Below are positions 48,246 to 55,603 of a stretch of DNA of 64,000 nt, one piece after another. A model generated the notes under the pieces. It saw nothing but the letters and a program-made list of their open reading frames with translations, searched no databases and had not been told where the DNA came from. Source of the DNA: Thioalkalivibrio sp. ALMg11 (GTDB lineage: Bacteria > Pseudomonadota > Gammaproteobacteria > Ectothiorhodospirales > Ectothiorhodospiraceae). The DNA lies in NCBI RefSeq assembly GCF_000377905.1, contig NZ_KB898871.1, forward strand, positions 97,001-161,000, written 5' to 3'. How positions within the stretch are numbered: the stretch's first letter is position 1; each line of letters opens with the position of its first letter. The position numbers and the translations under genes were made by a program.

Positions 48246-48798
48246 GCCGATTCCTCACTACCTTGAGATAGGGTGTATCGGCCGCTGTCCCCGTGTCGGC
48301 CTGCTGCTCCAGCAGCACCTTCTTCAACTGCGCCCGAGCCCGGCTCAGGCGACTCATCACGGTGCCGATCGGTACATCCAGCACCTCCGAGACCTCGGAG
48401 TAGGCAAAGCCCTCCAGGTCCACCAGCGCGACCACCTGACGGTGATCGGTACTCAGTTCGGCCATCGCCCGGTGGACATCCGCGATCATGCGATTGCGCT
48501 CGGTCTGCTGCTCCGGGCACTCATCGCCGGACAGCTCCATGCTGTCCACATCCACCGTGTCCTTCTGCCGCCGGCCCCAGTCGCGGTAGCAGTTGGTCAT
48601 GATGCGGAACACCCAAGCCTTCAGGGCGTTCTCGTCCTGCAATGACTTCAGCCGGGTCAGGGCCTTCATCATTGCCTCCTGCACCAGGTCATCCGCCAGC
48701 GCGGCATCGTGACACCACGCGAATGCCATGCGGTACATCTGGGGCCGCAGGTCGCACACCTTCTGACGCAGCCTGCGCTGCGCGAACCAGGTCGCCAT
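48235..48798 (-). CDS. ECF-subfamily RNA polymerase sigma factor
   Basis: 187 residues. Region 2 at ~17-81 (MYRMAFAWCHDAALADDLVQEAMMKAL...AWVFRIMTNCYRDWGRRQ) and region 4 at ~107-162 (AMAELSTDHRQVVALVDLEGFAYSEVSEVLDVPIGTVMSRLSRAR) are typical of ECF sigma factors; no region 1 or 3. ATG 48798 has GGAGGA 9 nt upstream and gives the expected length; the frame is open further upstream. It is followed by an overlapping DsrE-domain anti-sigma gene and a DsrE-like gene, so its activity is probably held by the membrane protein until an extracytoplasmic signal arrives. Target promoters are unknown; autoregulation is likely. Confidence 0.95.
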   Translation of the reverse strand: MATWFAQRRLRQKVCDLRPQMYRMAFAWCHDAALADDLVQEAMMKALTRLKSLQDENALKAWVFRIMTNCYRDWGRRQKDTVDVDSMELSGDECPEQQTERNRMIADVHRAMAELSTDHRQVVALVDLEGFAYSEVSEVLDVPIGTVMSRLSRARAQLKKVLLEQQADTGTAADTPYLKVVRNRHVE

Positions 48799-48819
48799 GT
48801 TGTCGATTCCTCCATCCGC

Positions 48820-48837
48820 AGGCCGTACGTGCGGCCT
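48820..48837. promoter_or_regulatory. Imperfect 18-bp palindrome in the ECF sigma leader
   Basis: AGGCCGTACGTGCGGCCT reads as its own reverse complement at 16 of 18 positions. It lies 22 bp upstream of the sigma start codon, between divergent genes, and could be an operator or a leader hairpin. Function unknown. Confidence 0.4.
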
Positions 48838-48939
48838 TGCTTGTTCTTGTACCCTGTAGGACGCTACGAGGCGCGGGGCTATTCCGGCCTCTCCACCGCT
48901 CGCGCCGCCCATTCCGGACTCCGGCACTCAGGATACCCA

Positions 48940-49395
48940 ATGCCATTCGATCCGCAACAACTGGAGCGCTCGTTCGCCTTTGACCCCGATACCGTGCGGG
49001 ATCTACGCGAGCGCTGGGCCCGCCTGATCACAGATGCAGTCTGGGGCGAGCTCAAGACCGGCACCATCGGCGCCGTCCCACGCCTGCGCAAGCGCCTGCT
49101 GGAACTCGGCGAAAACCTGCGCTCCATGCTGTCGGACCGCGCCTGGATCCCGCACGAGCGCGAACGCGTCAAGGGTGCGATGGCCGCCAGCCTCAACCTG
49201 CGAGACAGCCTGCAGCAGACCGACCGAGCCGCCAAGCTGCTCAACGGCGGGGCCGACTTCGAAGCCTTCGAGGCCGACTATCTCGCCTTCCGCAAGAGCC
49301 TGCTGACCTTCATCGAGCAACACGAACAGATCTGGGGCGATCTTCTGGAGAGCCTCTACGACGACGCACCAGACGACGACCGGGACGAGGACTAG
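48940..49395 (+). CDS. Unknown alpha-helical protein upstream of GCS2-like ligase
   Basis: 151 residues, predicted mostly helical from its Leu/Arg/Glu-rich pattern (VPRLRKRLLELGENLRSML, RERVKGAMAASLNLRDSLQQTD) with an acidic tail DDAPDDDRDED. No signal peptide, membrane segment or catalytic motif is visible and I do not recognise the family. It lies 3 bp before the GCS2-like gene, so it is co-transcribed and may be a partner or regulator of that enzyme. ATG 48940 begins the most plausible frame; the frame is open further upstream to 48709, overlapping the divergent sigma gene. Confidence 0.75.
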   Translation: MPFDPQQLERSFAFDPDTVRDLRERWARLITDAVWGELKTGTIGAVPRLRKRLLELGENLRSMLSDRAWIPHERERVKGAMAASLNLRDSLQQTDRAAKLLNGGADFEAFEADYLAFRKSLLTFIEQHEQIWGDLLESLYDDAPDDDRDED

Positions 49396-49398
49396 GCC

Positions 49399-50838
49399 TT
49401 GGGCCGGGAGATCCGTGAGGAGCACTTCGGCGCGGCGGACTTCGACCGCTTCCACCAGGCCCTCGCGGACGAGACCGCCCAGCTGCTGGACTGGCTGCGC
49501 ACGCAACCGCCCGAGGATCCCGCCCCACCCCCGCGGTTGGGCTTCGAGATCGAAGCCTGGCTGTGCGACACCCAGGGGCGACCGCTTCCGGTCAATGATG
49601 CCTTCCTTGCGGCGATGGACAGCCCGCTGGCCACCCTTGAACTGGCGCAGTTCAATGTCGAACTGAACAGCGGCGTCTTCCGCGCCGGTCCCGGCTGCTT
49701 CAGCGCAATCCTCGACGAATTGAACGAGACCCTGCGCCGCGCGCGCCGGGCCGCCCGCCACGCCGGGGCGGAACTGCTGATGGCCGGCAGCCTGCCCACC
49801 CTGGAACCGGACGACCTCGGGATCCACCACATGTCGCAGCAGGCCCGCTACCGGGCCCTGAACAGCGCGATCCTGGAACAACGCGCCCAGCGCCCGCTGC
49901 AGGTGGATATCGTCGGTCACGAGCACCTGCAGCACCGCCACGCGGACGTGATGCTGGAGGCCGCGGCGACCTCCTTCCAGGTGCATATCGAGACCCGCCC
50001 CGAGGTCGCCCACCGCGCCTACAACGCCTCGCTGGTCGCCGCGGCACCGGTGCTGGCCGCCGCCGGCAATACGCCCTACATCTTCGGCCACGACCTGTGG
50101 GCCGAGAGCCGCATCCCATTGTTCGAGCAATCGGTGGAGGTCGGCGGGTTCGCCAACTCGGCGCGTGGCCCGATCCGCCGCGTGACCTTCGGCACCGGCT
50201 ATCTGCACGCATCCATCGGCGAGTTGTTCACCGAAAACCTCGAGCACTTCCCGGTGTTGTTGCCGGTAGCCCTCGACGAGCCGGCCGATCAACTGGCCCA
50301 CCTCGCCTTCCACAACGGCACGATCTGGCGCTGGAACCGGCCGATCGTCGGCTGCGACGCGGACGGCCGACGCAGCCTGCGCCTGGAGTTTCGCTGCCTG
50401 CCGGCCGGGCCGTCGCTGATCGACATGCTGGCCAACACCGCCTTCACCCTGGGCCTGATCGAGTACCTGGTGGCCGAATCGCCCAACGGAACGCTGGAGA
50501 CCCCGTTTTCCGAGGCGCGCGACAACTTCTACAATGCCGCCCGCTACGGGCTGGACGCCCGCCTGCGCTGGGGCCATCGCGACCCCGTCCCGGCGCCACG
50601 CCTGATCACGCGGGAGCTGCTCCCCCGGGCGGCCGAGGGTTTGGAGCGCCTGGGCATCGACCGTAGCGAACGCGACAACCTGCTTGGCATCATCGCCGCG
50701 CGCGTCGCCAGCCGCCAGACCGGCACGCACTGGCAACGCGACTGGGTCGCGCGCCACGGCCGCGACTGGCCGGGCCTGGTCCACGCCTACCGCGGCTGGC
50801 AGAACACCGGCGCGCCGGTTCACACCTGGGGACTTTGA
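49399..50838 (+). CDS. GCS2-type carboxylate-amine ligase (glutamate-cysteine-ligase-like)
   Basis: 479 residues. The fold is indicated by GFEIEAWLCDTQGRPLPVND near the N-terminus, AQFNVELNSG, PSLIDMLANTAFTLGLIEYL and the C-terminal region; the E-x-E acidic pairs that coordinate Mg-ATP in gamma-glutamyl ligases are visible. Such enzymes form gamma-glutamyl or similar amide bonds. Whether the substrate is cysteine, glutamate or another amine is unknown; the homologous E. coli YbdK has weak glutamate-cysteine ligase activity. It is flanked by an unknown gene (3 bp before) and a hydrolase (8 bp after), suggesting a shared peptide-like product. Confidence 0.87.
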   Translation: MGREIREEHFGAADFDRFHQALADETAQLLDWLRTQPPEDPAPPPRLGFEIEAWLCDTQGRPLPVNDAFLAAMDSPLATLELAQFNVELNSGVFRAGPGCFSAILDELNETLRRARRAARHAGAELLMAGSLPTLEPDDLGIHHMSQQARYRALNSAILEQRAQRPLQVDIVGHEHLQHRHADVMLEAAATSFQVHIETRPEVAHRAYNASLVAAAPVLAAAGNTPYIFGHDLWAESRIPLFEQSVEVGGFANSARGPIRRVTFGTGYLHASIGELFTENLEHFPVLLPVALDEPADQLAHLAFHNGTIWRWNRPIVGCDADGRRSLRLEFRCLPAGPSLIDMLANTAFTLGLIEYLVAESPNGTLETPFSEARDNFYNAARYGLDARLRWGHRDPVPAPRLITRELLPRAAEGLERLGIDRSERDNLLGIIAARVASRQTGTHWQRDWVARHGRDWPGLVHAYRGWQNTGAPVHTWGL

Positions 50839-50846
50839 GGAAACCC

Positions 50847-51857
50847 GTGACTCATTCGATCAACGAATATTTCGAACTGCCCGACGGCTTCCTTGAGGCC
50901 ACGCCCGCCACCCTGCACCAGTGCGTGCCCGGGCCGGCGCTGATTCACCTGGAGGGCCAGCGCGAACCCGCCGTGGCCGTGGTCCTGCTGCTGCACGGAA
51001 ACGAACCGGTGGGCCTGCACGCGGTGCAGCAACTCCTGCGCCACTACACCGGGCGCCCGCTGCCGCGCGCGCTGACCCTGGTCGTGGGCAACCCGCAGGC
51101 CGCGGCGCTCAACCAGCGCCACCTGGACGACCAGCCGGACTTCAACCGCATCTGGCCGGGGACCGAGCAGGGCGGCTCGCGCGAGGCCGACGTCTTCGCC
51201 GAACTCTGCCGGCGCCTGGAAGGACGCGGCCTGTTCGCCGCAATCGACCTGCACAACAACACCGGGCGCAATCCCCATTACGCCTGCATCAACCGCCTGG
51301 AGGCGCCGTTCCTCAATCTGGCCGCGCTGTTCGGACGCACGGTGGTCTACTTCACCCGGCCGCGCGGGGTCGCCTCCATGGCACTGGCGCGTATCGCACC
51401 GGCCGTCACAGTGGAATGCGGCCACCCCGAGGACGCGGCCGGCGTGGACCACGCGCGCGAGATGATCGATGCAGTGCTGCACCTGGACCACTTCGCCCAG
51501 GAGCCGCCGCGGACGGGCGCCATCGAGATCTTCCACACCGTGGCCCAGGTACGGGTGCGCCCCGGACTGCAGGTCGGACTGGACGCGCAGCACGACGTCC
51601 GCCTGGAACCCGACCTGGACGGCCTGAATTTCCAGCTACTGCCCGCCGGCTCGCGCCTGGTGAATGTGCACGCGGACGCCCAGGACCCGCTGATCGCGAT
51701 CGCCGAGGACGGTTCGGAGGTGACCGGGGAATATCTGGAGCGGGCTGGTCAGGAGATCCGCCTGAAGCGCCAGGCGATGCCGTCCATGCTCACGCTGAAC
51801 ACCCGCGTGATCGCCCAGGACTGCCTGTGCTATCTGATGGAGCCGCTGACGCTCTGA
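50847..51857 (+). CDS. Succinylglutamate desuccinylase/aspartoacylase-like M14 metallohydrolase
   Basis: 336 residues. The zinc-binding motifs of the AstE/ASPA family are clear: VVLLLHGNEPVGLHAV (H50, E53), AAIDLHNNTG (H136) and the substrate-binding DFNRIWPG; TVECGHPEDA carries the later catalytic glutamate. These enzymes remove an N-acyl or gamma-glutamyl-type group from amino acids. The GTG at 50847 with AGGA five bases upstream is preferred to a TTG at 50835 that overlaps the previous stop. It completes the unit with the GCS2-like ligase: one enzyme may build, the other hydrolyse, the same amide. Substrate unknown. Confidence 0.9.
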   Translation: MTHSINEYFELPDGFLEATPATLHQCVPGPALIHLEGQREPAVAVVLLLHGNEPVGLHAVQQLLRHYTGRPLPRALTLVVGNPQAAALNQRHLDDQPDFNRIWPGTEQGGSREADVFAELCRRLEGRGLFAAIDLHNNTGRNPHYACINRLEAPFLNLAALFGRTVVYFTRPRGVASMALARIAPAVTVECGHPEDAAGVDHAREMIDAVLHLDHFAQEPPRTGAIEIFHTVAQVRVRPGLQVGLDAQHDVRLEPDLDGLNFQLLPAGSRLVNVHADAQDPLIAIAEDGSEVTGEYLERAGQEIRLKRQAMPSMLTLNTRVIAQDCLCYLMEPLTL

Positions 51858-51891
51858 TCCCGCCGCGGGTCGCGACGGATTCGAGTCAGGG

Positions 51892-52101
51892 TCAGGCGTC
51901 GCGCTCGACGCGCTCGAGAACCTGGGCGACGTGATCGCCCTTGCGGTAGTTCGGGAGGTCGCGCTGCATGTCCACCAGCGCCTTCTCGCGCGCCGGCTCG
52001 CTGTCGTACCAGCGATAGGATTCCCAGTCCGGCCCCAGCAGGTGCGGCATGGCCATGGTGCTGCCTTCCGGCAGGCGGATGCGGATTCCGTAGCGTTTCA
52101 T
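51892..52101 (-). CDS. Small conserved-looking hypothetical protein
   Basis: 69 residues, MKRYGIRIRLPEGSTMAMPHLL... with the segment GPDWESYRWYDSEPAREKALVDMQRDLPNYRKGDHVAQVLERVE. No membrane segment, signal or cofactor site. The dense aromatic/charged pattern is that of a real small soluble protein rather than an antisense shadow. It converges with the hydrolase gene and is followed upstream by a roughly 120-bp gap before the tRNA terminator. Family not recognised. Confidence 0.65.
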   Translation of the reverse strand: MKRYGIRIRLPEGSTMAMPHLLGPDWESYRWYDSEPAREKALVDMQRDLPNYRKGDHVAQVLERVERDA

Positions 52102-52231
52102 GGATTCGTCCGAGGTTGCTTCCTTTAGGGGCCGCCGCGTTCACGACGCGACCCGGCGCGCAGTCTAGCCGAGCCCCTGCAGACCGGCAATACGGATGCC
52201 GGCACAACCAGTGCACCAACGCCATAAACAA

Positions 52232-52265
52232 AACAGGGGCTGTCATCGATATGACAGCCCCTGTT
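52232..52265 (-). terminator. Rho-independent terminator downstream of tRNA-Met
   Basis: On the minus strand a perfect 15-bp stem (AACAGGGGCTGTCAT / ATGACAGCCCCTGTT) with loop ATCG, followed by a T-rich stretch TTGTTTATGG. It sits just 3' of the tRNA. Confidence 0.92.
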
Positions 52266-52275
52266 CGGGATTCAG

Positions 52276-52352
52276 TGGTGGCTACGCCCTGATTCGAACA
52301 GGGGACCCCATCATTATGAGTGATGTGCTCTAACCAGCTGAGCTACGTAGCC
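52276..52352 (-). tRNA. tRNA-Met (elongator, CAU anticodon)
   Basis: 77 nt on the minus strand, beginning GGCTACGTAGCTCAGCTGG and ending in an encoded CCA. The anticodon loop is CTCATAA (anticodon CAU) and the T-loop segment is GTTCGAAT. Sequence of the acceptor and D arms matches elongator tRNA-Met rather than the initiator (no CCC/GGG anticodon stem triplet). A terminator lies directly downstream. Confidence 0.97.
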
Positions 52353-52417
52353 ACGCGGGCTGCGAATTCTCCGGAGGCCGGCGCATAAAGTCAAGCCAGC
52401 GCGGCGCCCGGCGGGGT

Positions 52418-52723
52418 TCAGATCTGCAGGCGCTCGACCACGCGGCCGTTCTTGAGGTGCTCTTCCAGGATCTCGTCGATGTCGCGTTCGTCCTGGTAGG
52501 TGTACCAGACGCCCTCCGGATAGACGACCGCGACCGGTCCCTCGTTGCAGCGGTCCAGGCAGCCGGCGGTGTTCACCCGCACCTGGCCCTTGCCGTGGAT
52601 GCCCATGGCCTTGGCCTGGTTCTTGGCATAGGCGCGCATCTCGGTCGCCCCGTGGTCCTCGCAACAGTTGCCGTCCTCGCGGCAGTTGGTGCAGAAAAAG
52701 ATATGGCGCTGGTAGTAGCCCAT
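52418..52723 (-). CDS. Thioredoxin-like [2Fe-2S] ferredoxin
   Basis: 101 residues. Cysteines at 11, 14, 20, 21, 55 and 59 include the C-x3-C pair GCLDRCNEGP typical of the Shethna-type thioredoxin-fold [2Fe-2S] ferredoxins; the motif GQVRVNTAGCLDRC and the C-terminal ERDIDEILEEHLKNG are family features. It transfers single electrons in the cytoplasm, with partners varying by organism. It lies next to tRNA-Met and downstream of the DUF481 gene on the same strand; an inverted repeat separates them. Confidence 0.93.
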   Translation of the reverse strand: MGYYQRHIFFCTNCREDGNCCEDHGATEMRAYAKNQAKAMGIHGKGQVRVNTAGCLDRCNEGPVAVVYPEGVWYTYQDERDIDEILEEHLKNGRVVERLQI

Positions 52724-52757
52724 GGAAGTCTCCGGTGATCCCTGCGGCTCATGATAA

Positions 52758-52789
52758 CGCTGCCACCGGCAAAACGGCGGGTGGCAGCG
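52758..52789 (-). terminator. GC-rich hairpin after the DUF481 gene
   Basis: CGCTGCCACC and GGTGGCAGCG (10-bp stem, 12-nt loop) lie 17 bp beyond the DUF481 stop. No clear T-run follows, so it may be a weak or factor-assisted terminator. Confidence 0.45.
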
Positions 52790-52805
52790 TGCGCTGTCCG
52801 TGCAT

Positions 52806-53543
52806 TCAGCGGAAGCGGTAGACCAGGCTCACGTCCGTGATGGTGTCGGTATTCTCCACGCCGGGCTCGACGTCGGTGTTGTGCTTCACGGTGAAGCTGG
52901 TACGCAGGGACATCCGGCTGGTGACATCCGCGGTCAGGGCGAGGATGTTCTCGATCTCGGTGTTGTCGCTACCGGTCAGGATCAGCAACTCGTCGGTGAG
53001 GCGGGCGCTTTCGCTGATCTCCCAGCGGAAGTTGCCGGCCAGGCGGCCGACCGGTTCGCTGTCGGTCTCCCCGGTCGTGCGGATGCGCACCTGGCGCATA
53101 CCGGCACCGATCTCGCCGTCCAGCTGCACCCGCTCGCCGTCGATCAGGCGACGACCATAACCAGCCGTGGCCGAACCCTGGTAGTCATAGTTGCTAAAAC
53201 GGTCACGCTCGTAGCGCAGCGCCCCGAACAAATAGTCGTGCTCGCCCAGCTTGCGGTCCGCCTGATAACCGGCGATGTAGCGCTCGCCGGTGGTTTCGTC
53301 GTCTTCCTCGTGAAAGTACGCGTCCAGGCGGATGCGATTGCGCCAGTCAATGGTGGTGTGCTCGGCGCGGAAACGGCCCGTGGCCGTGGTGGACTCGGTG
53401 TTCCCGGTGGTCTTGGAGGCCCCGAGCTCGATCGTCGATTGCCAGCCCTCGGCCTCCCAGGCCAGGGCCTGCGAGACTGGTATGCTCAGCAGGATGAGCG
53501 AGGCAAACGCAGACCCGACGGGCCGGAACGAACGCACGAGCAT
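52806..53543 (-). CDS. DUF481 (YdiY-like) outer-membrane beta-barrel protein
   Basis: 245 residues. A signal peptide (FASLILLSIPVSQALAW) precedes amphipathic beta strands with alternating aromatic residues ending in the strand DTITDVSLVYRFR (terminal aromatic-R-F-R typical for outer-membrane proteins). The family (salt-induced outer membrane protein) has unknown function. ATG 53543 has GGGAGGT 6 nt upstream and is preferred to the in-frame ATG at 53573. Its start codon overlaps, on the other strand, the possible start (53542) of the iron-sulfur gene in the same CATG. Confidence 0.88.
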   Translation of the reverse strand: MLVRSFRPVGSAFASLILLSIPVSQALAWEAEGWQSTIELGASKTTGNTESTTATGRFRAEHTTIDWRNRIRLDAYFHEEDDETTGERYIAGYQADRKLGEHDYLFGALRYERDRFSNYDYQGSATAGYGRRLIDGERVQLDGEIGAGMRQVRIRTTGETDSEPVGRLAGNFRWEISESARLTDELLILTGSDNTEIENILALTADVTSRMSLRTSFTVKHNTDVEPGVENTDTITDVSLVYRFR

Positions 53544-54840
53544 GGGAGACCTCCCGGAATCGAATGAGGGCAAGACCCTAGCAAAGCCGCTCGGCGCATC
53601 GGACCAGCCCCTGAGATTCCGGGGACTTTCCGCCGCGGACCAGTGCGTGCACTGCGGGCTGTGCCTGCCGCACTGTCCGACCTACGGCTGGCACGGGGTC
53701 GAGGGCGACTCCCCGCGCGGGCGGCTGACCCTGATGCAGGGCCTGGCCCAGGGCCGGCTGGAGCCGGAATCCGAACGCCTGCGCAGCCATCTGGAAGGCT
53801 GCCTGGGTTGTCGCTCCTGCGAGACGGTGTGCCCGGCACGCGTGCCCTTCGGGGCACTGATGGACCGCGCCCGCGAGATCCTGACCGAACACCCCACCAC
53901 GCCGTCGCGCGGGGAGCGCTGGCGCCAGGCGCTACAGCACCAGGCCCTGCTACATCCGAGCCTGCGCAGCCTCGGGGGGCTGGCGGCGCGCACTGGCGCC
54001 CGCCTGGGTGTAGACCGCCTGCTGCCGCGCGGCGGCTGGGAACGCAGTCTCGCCCACACCCGCGACTCCCTGGCACCCGCCCCCCGGCTGCGAGCGACCG
54101 CGACCCCGGAAACGGCCGACGCCTTGCTGTTTACCGGCTGCATGGACCGCTTCTTCACCGGACCCGACCTGGAGGCCGCGCTGGAGGTCCTCGACGCCCT
54201 CGGCGTGCGCATCGCCATCCCGCAGGGCCAGGTTTGCTGCGGAGCGCTGGACCAGCACACCGGCCACCGCGCGGCGGCGCAGGCGCTGCAGGCGCGGAAT
54301 GGCAAAGCCTTCGGCACCCGCGAGGTGCCGGTGATCGCGCTGGACAGCGGTTGCGAGGCCACGCTGCGCGAATACCCCGAGGGCACTGTGTCGGCACGCA
54401 GCCAGAGCCTCACCCGGTTTCTGGCGCAGTGGCTGGACACCAACACCAACGGAGATATCTGGGACGCCACACCGATACGCATCGCGCTGCATCGGCCCTG
54501 CACCCTGCGCAACGTCACCCGCGAGGCCCACGAGCTGCCCGCGCTCCTGGCACGCCTGCCTGGGGTCACGCTGGCGCCGGTCGCCGACGCGCCGAACTGT
54601 TGCGGCGCCGGCGGCACCGCGATGCTGACGCAGGCAGCCATGGCCGACGACCTGGGCACCGAGACCCTGAAGGTCCTGACCGCCGATGCGCCGGACGTGA
54701 TCATCAGCCCCAATGTCGGTTGCAGCGTGCACCTGCGGGCGCTGGCCAGCGAACAATCGGGCCTGCCGGAGATCCTGTCGCCCGCCCGCTTTCTGGCACG
54801 GCGTCTGAAAAACCACACCCACCACTCCGCCGGGCGCTGA
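53542..54840 (+). CDS. GlcF-like (Fe-S)-binding protein with two CCG domains
   Basis: 432 residues. Two [4Fe-4S] motifs lie near the N-terminus (CVHCGLCLPHCP and CLGCRSCETVCP), followed by two CCG domains with QVCCGALDQHTGH and NCCGAGGTAML that bind an iron-sulfur cluster in heterodisulfide-reductase and glycolate-oxidase (GlcF) subunits. No glcD or glcE homologue is adjacent. It is probably the electron-transfer subunit of a flavin oxidoreductase (glycolate, lactate or similar). ATG 53542 or the upstream in-frame ATG 53494 could be used; 53494 overlaps the divergent gene. coq7 follows after 63 bp. Confidence 0.85.
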   Translation: MGDLPESNEGKTLAKPLGASDQPLRFRGLSAADQCVHCGLCLPHCPTYGWHGVEGDSPRGRLTLMQGLAQGRLEPESERLRSHLEGCLGCRSCETVCPARVPFGALMDRAREILTEHPTTPSRGERWRQALQHQALLHPSLRSLGGLAARTGARLGVDRLLPRGGWERSLAHTRDSLAPAPRLRATATPETADALLFTGCMDRFFTGPDLEAALEVLDALGVRIAIPQGQVCCGALDQHTGHRAAAQALQARNGKAFGTREVPVIALDSGCEATLREYPEGTVSARSQSLTRFLAQWLDTNTNGDIWDATPIRIALHRPCTLRNVTREAHELPALLARLPGVTLAPVADAPNCCGAGGTAMLTQAAMADDLGTETLKVLTADAPDVIISPNVGCSVHLRALASEQSGLPEILSPARFLARRLKNHTHHSAGR

Positions 54841-54903
54841 TCCCTGCCCGCGCTTGCGGTACCCTTGAGGGGTACACCACGACGCCCCAACCGGACCGGA
54901 ACC

Positions 54904-55545
54904 ATGCGCCGACTTTCCCCGCTGGACCACCTGATCAACCAGGCCGACGCCTTCGTGAAGGTCGTCTCCGGACAGGCCCGCTCCACCGGCCGGCCATCCC
55001 CGGGTGGGGACGACATCGGGCCGCACCTGGAGGATCACGAACGCGACCTGTCCGCCCGCCTGATGCGGGTCAATCATGCCGGCGAGGTCGCGGCGCAGGG
55101 GCTGTACCAGGGCCAGATGCTGACCGCCCGCAACCCGGAGATCCGCGGCCACCTGGACCAGGCCTCGCGCGAGGAGGGCGATCACCTGCACTGGTGCGCC
55201 CGCCGGGTACACGACCTGGGCGGCCGCACCAGCCTGCTGGGGCCGTTCTGGTACATGGGTTCGTTCGGGATGGGCGCGCTCGCCGGCCTGACCGGCGATG
55301 CCTACAGCCTGGGCTTTATCGACGAGACCGAGCGCCAGGTGGAACGCCACCTGGACCGCCACCTGGAGCGCCTTCCGGCGCACGACGAGGTCTCCGCGCG
55401 CATCCTGGCGCAGATGAAGCAGGACGAGGTGGAACACGGCGCGCACGCGATGGCACTGGGCGGCAAGGCGCCCCCGTGGCCGGTGCGCAACCTCCTGATG
55501 CCGCTGACGTCCAGCGTGATGACGCGCACCGCCTACTGGATCTGA
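54904..55545 (+). CDS. coq7: 2-polyprenyl-3-methyl-6-methoxy-1,4-benzoquinone hydroxylase (Coq7)
   Basis: 213 residues. The di-iron ligand motifs RVNHAGEVAAQGLYQGQ, EEGDHLHW, DETERQVERHL and QDEVEHGAHA (E and E-x2-H patterns) match the Coq7/CLK-1 family. It hydroxylates demethoxyubiquinone in ubiquinone synthesis at the membrane; ubiA of the same pathway is at 33293-34162. ATG 54904 is the family-consistent start. It converges with speD; the region between them has a hairpin. Confidence 0.95.
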   Translation: MRRLSPLDHLINQADAFVKVVSGQARSTGRPSPGGDDIGPHLEDHERDLSARLMRVNHAGEVAAQGLYQGQMLTARNPEIRGHLDQASREEGDHLHWCARRVHDLGGRTSLLGPFWYMGSFGMGALAGLTGDAYSLGFIDETERQVERHLDRHLERLPAHDEVSARILAQMKQDEVEHGAHAMALGGKAPPWPVRNLLMPLTSSVMTRTAYWI

Positions 55546-55573
55546 CCCGCAACACGGGACGCCCGAAGATCAT

Positions 55574-55594
55574 CGCCGCGTGCAACACGCGGCG
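55574..55594. terminator. Hairpin between convergent coq7 and speD
   Basis: CGCCGCGTG and CACGCGGCG form a perfect 9-bp stem with a 3-nt loop, placed between two convergent stops. No T-run on either side; it may terminate both ways or act with Rho. Confidence 0.5.
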
Positions 55595-55603
55595 AGCACG
55601 GCC

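Noticed and set aside
49003-50823. A 606-codon minus-strand open frame opposite the GCS2-like gene
   Set aside because: Complementary-frame artefact; the plus-strand ligase has conserved motifs.
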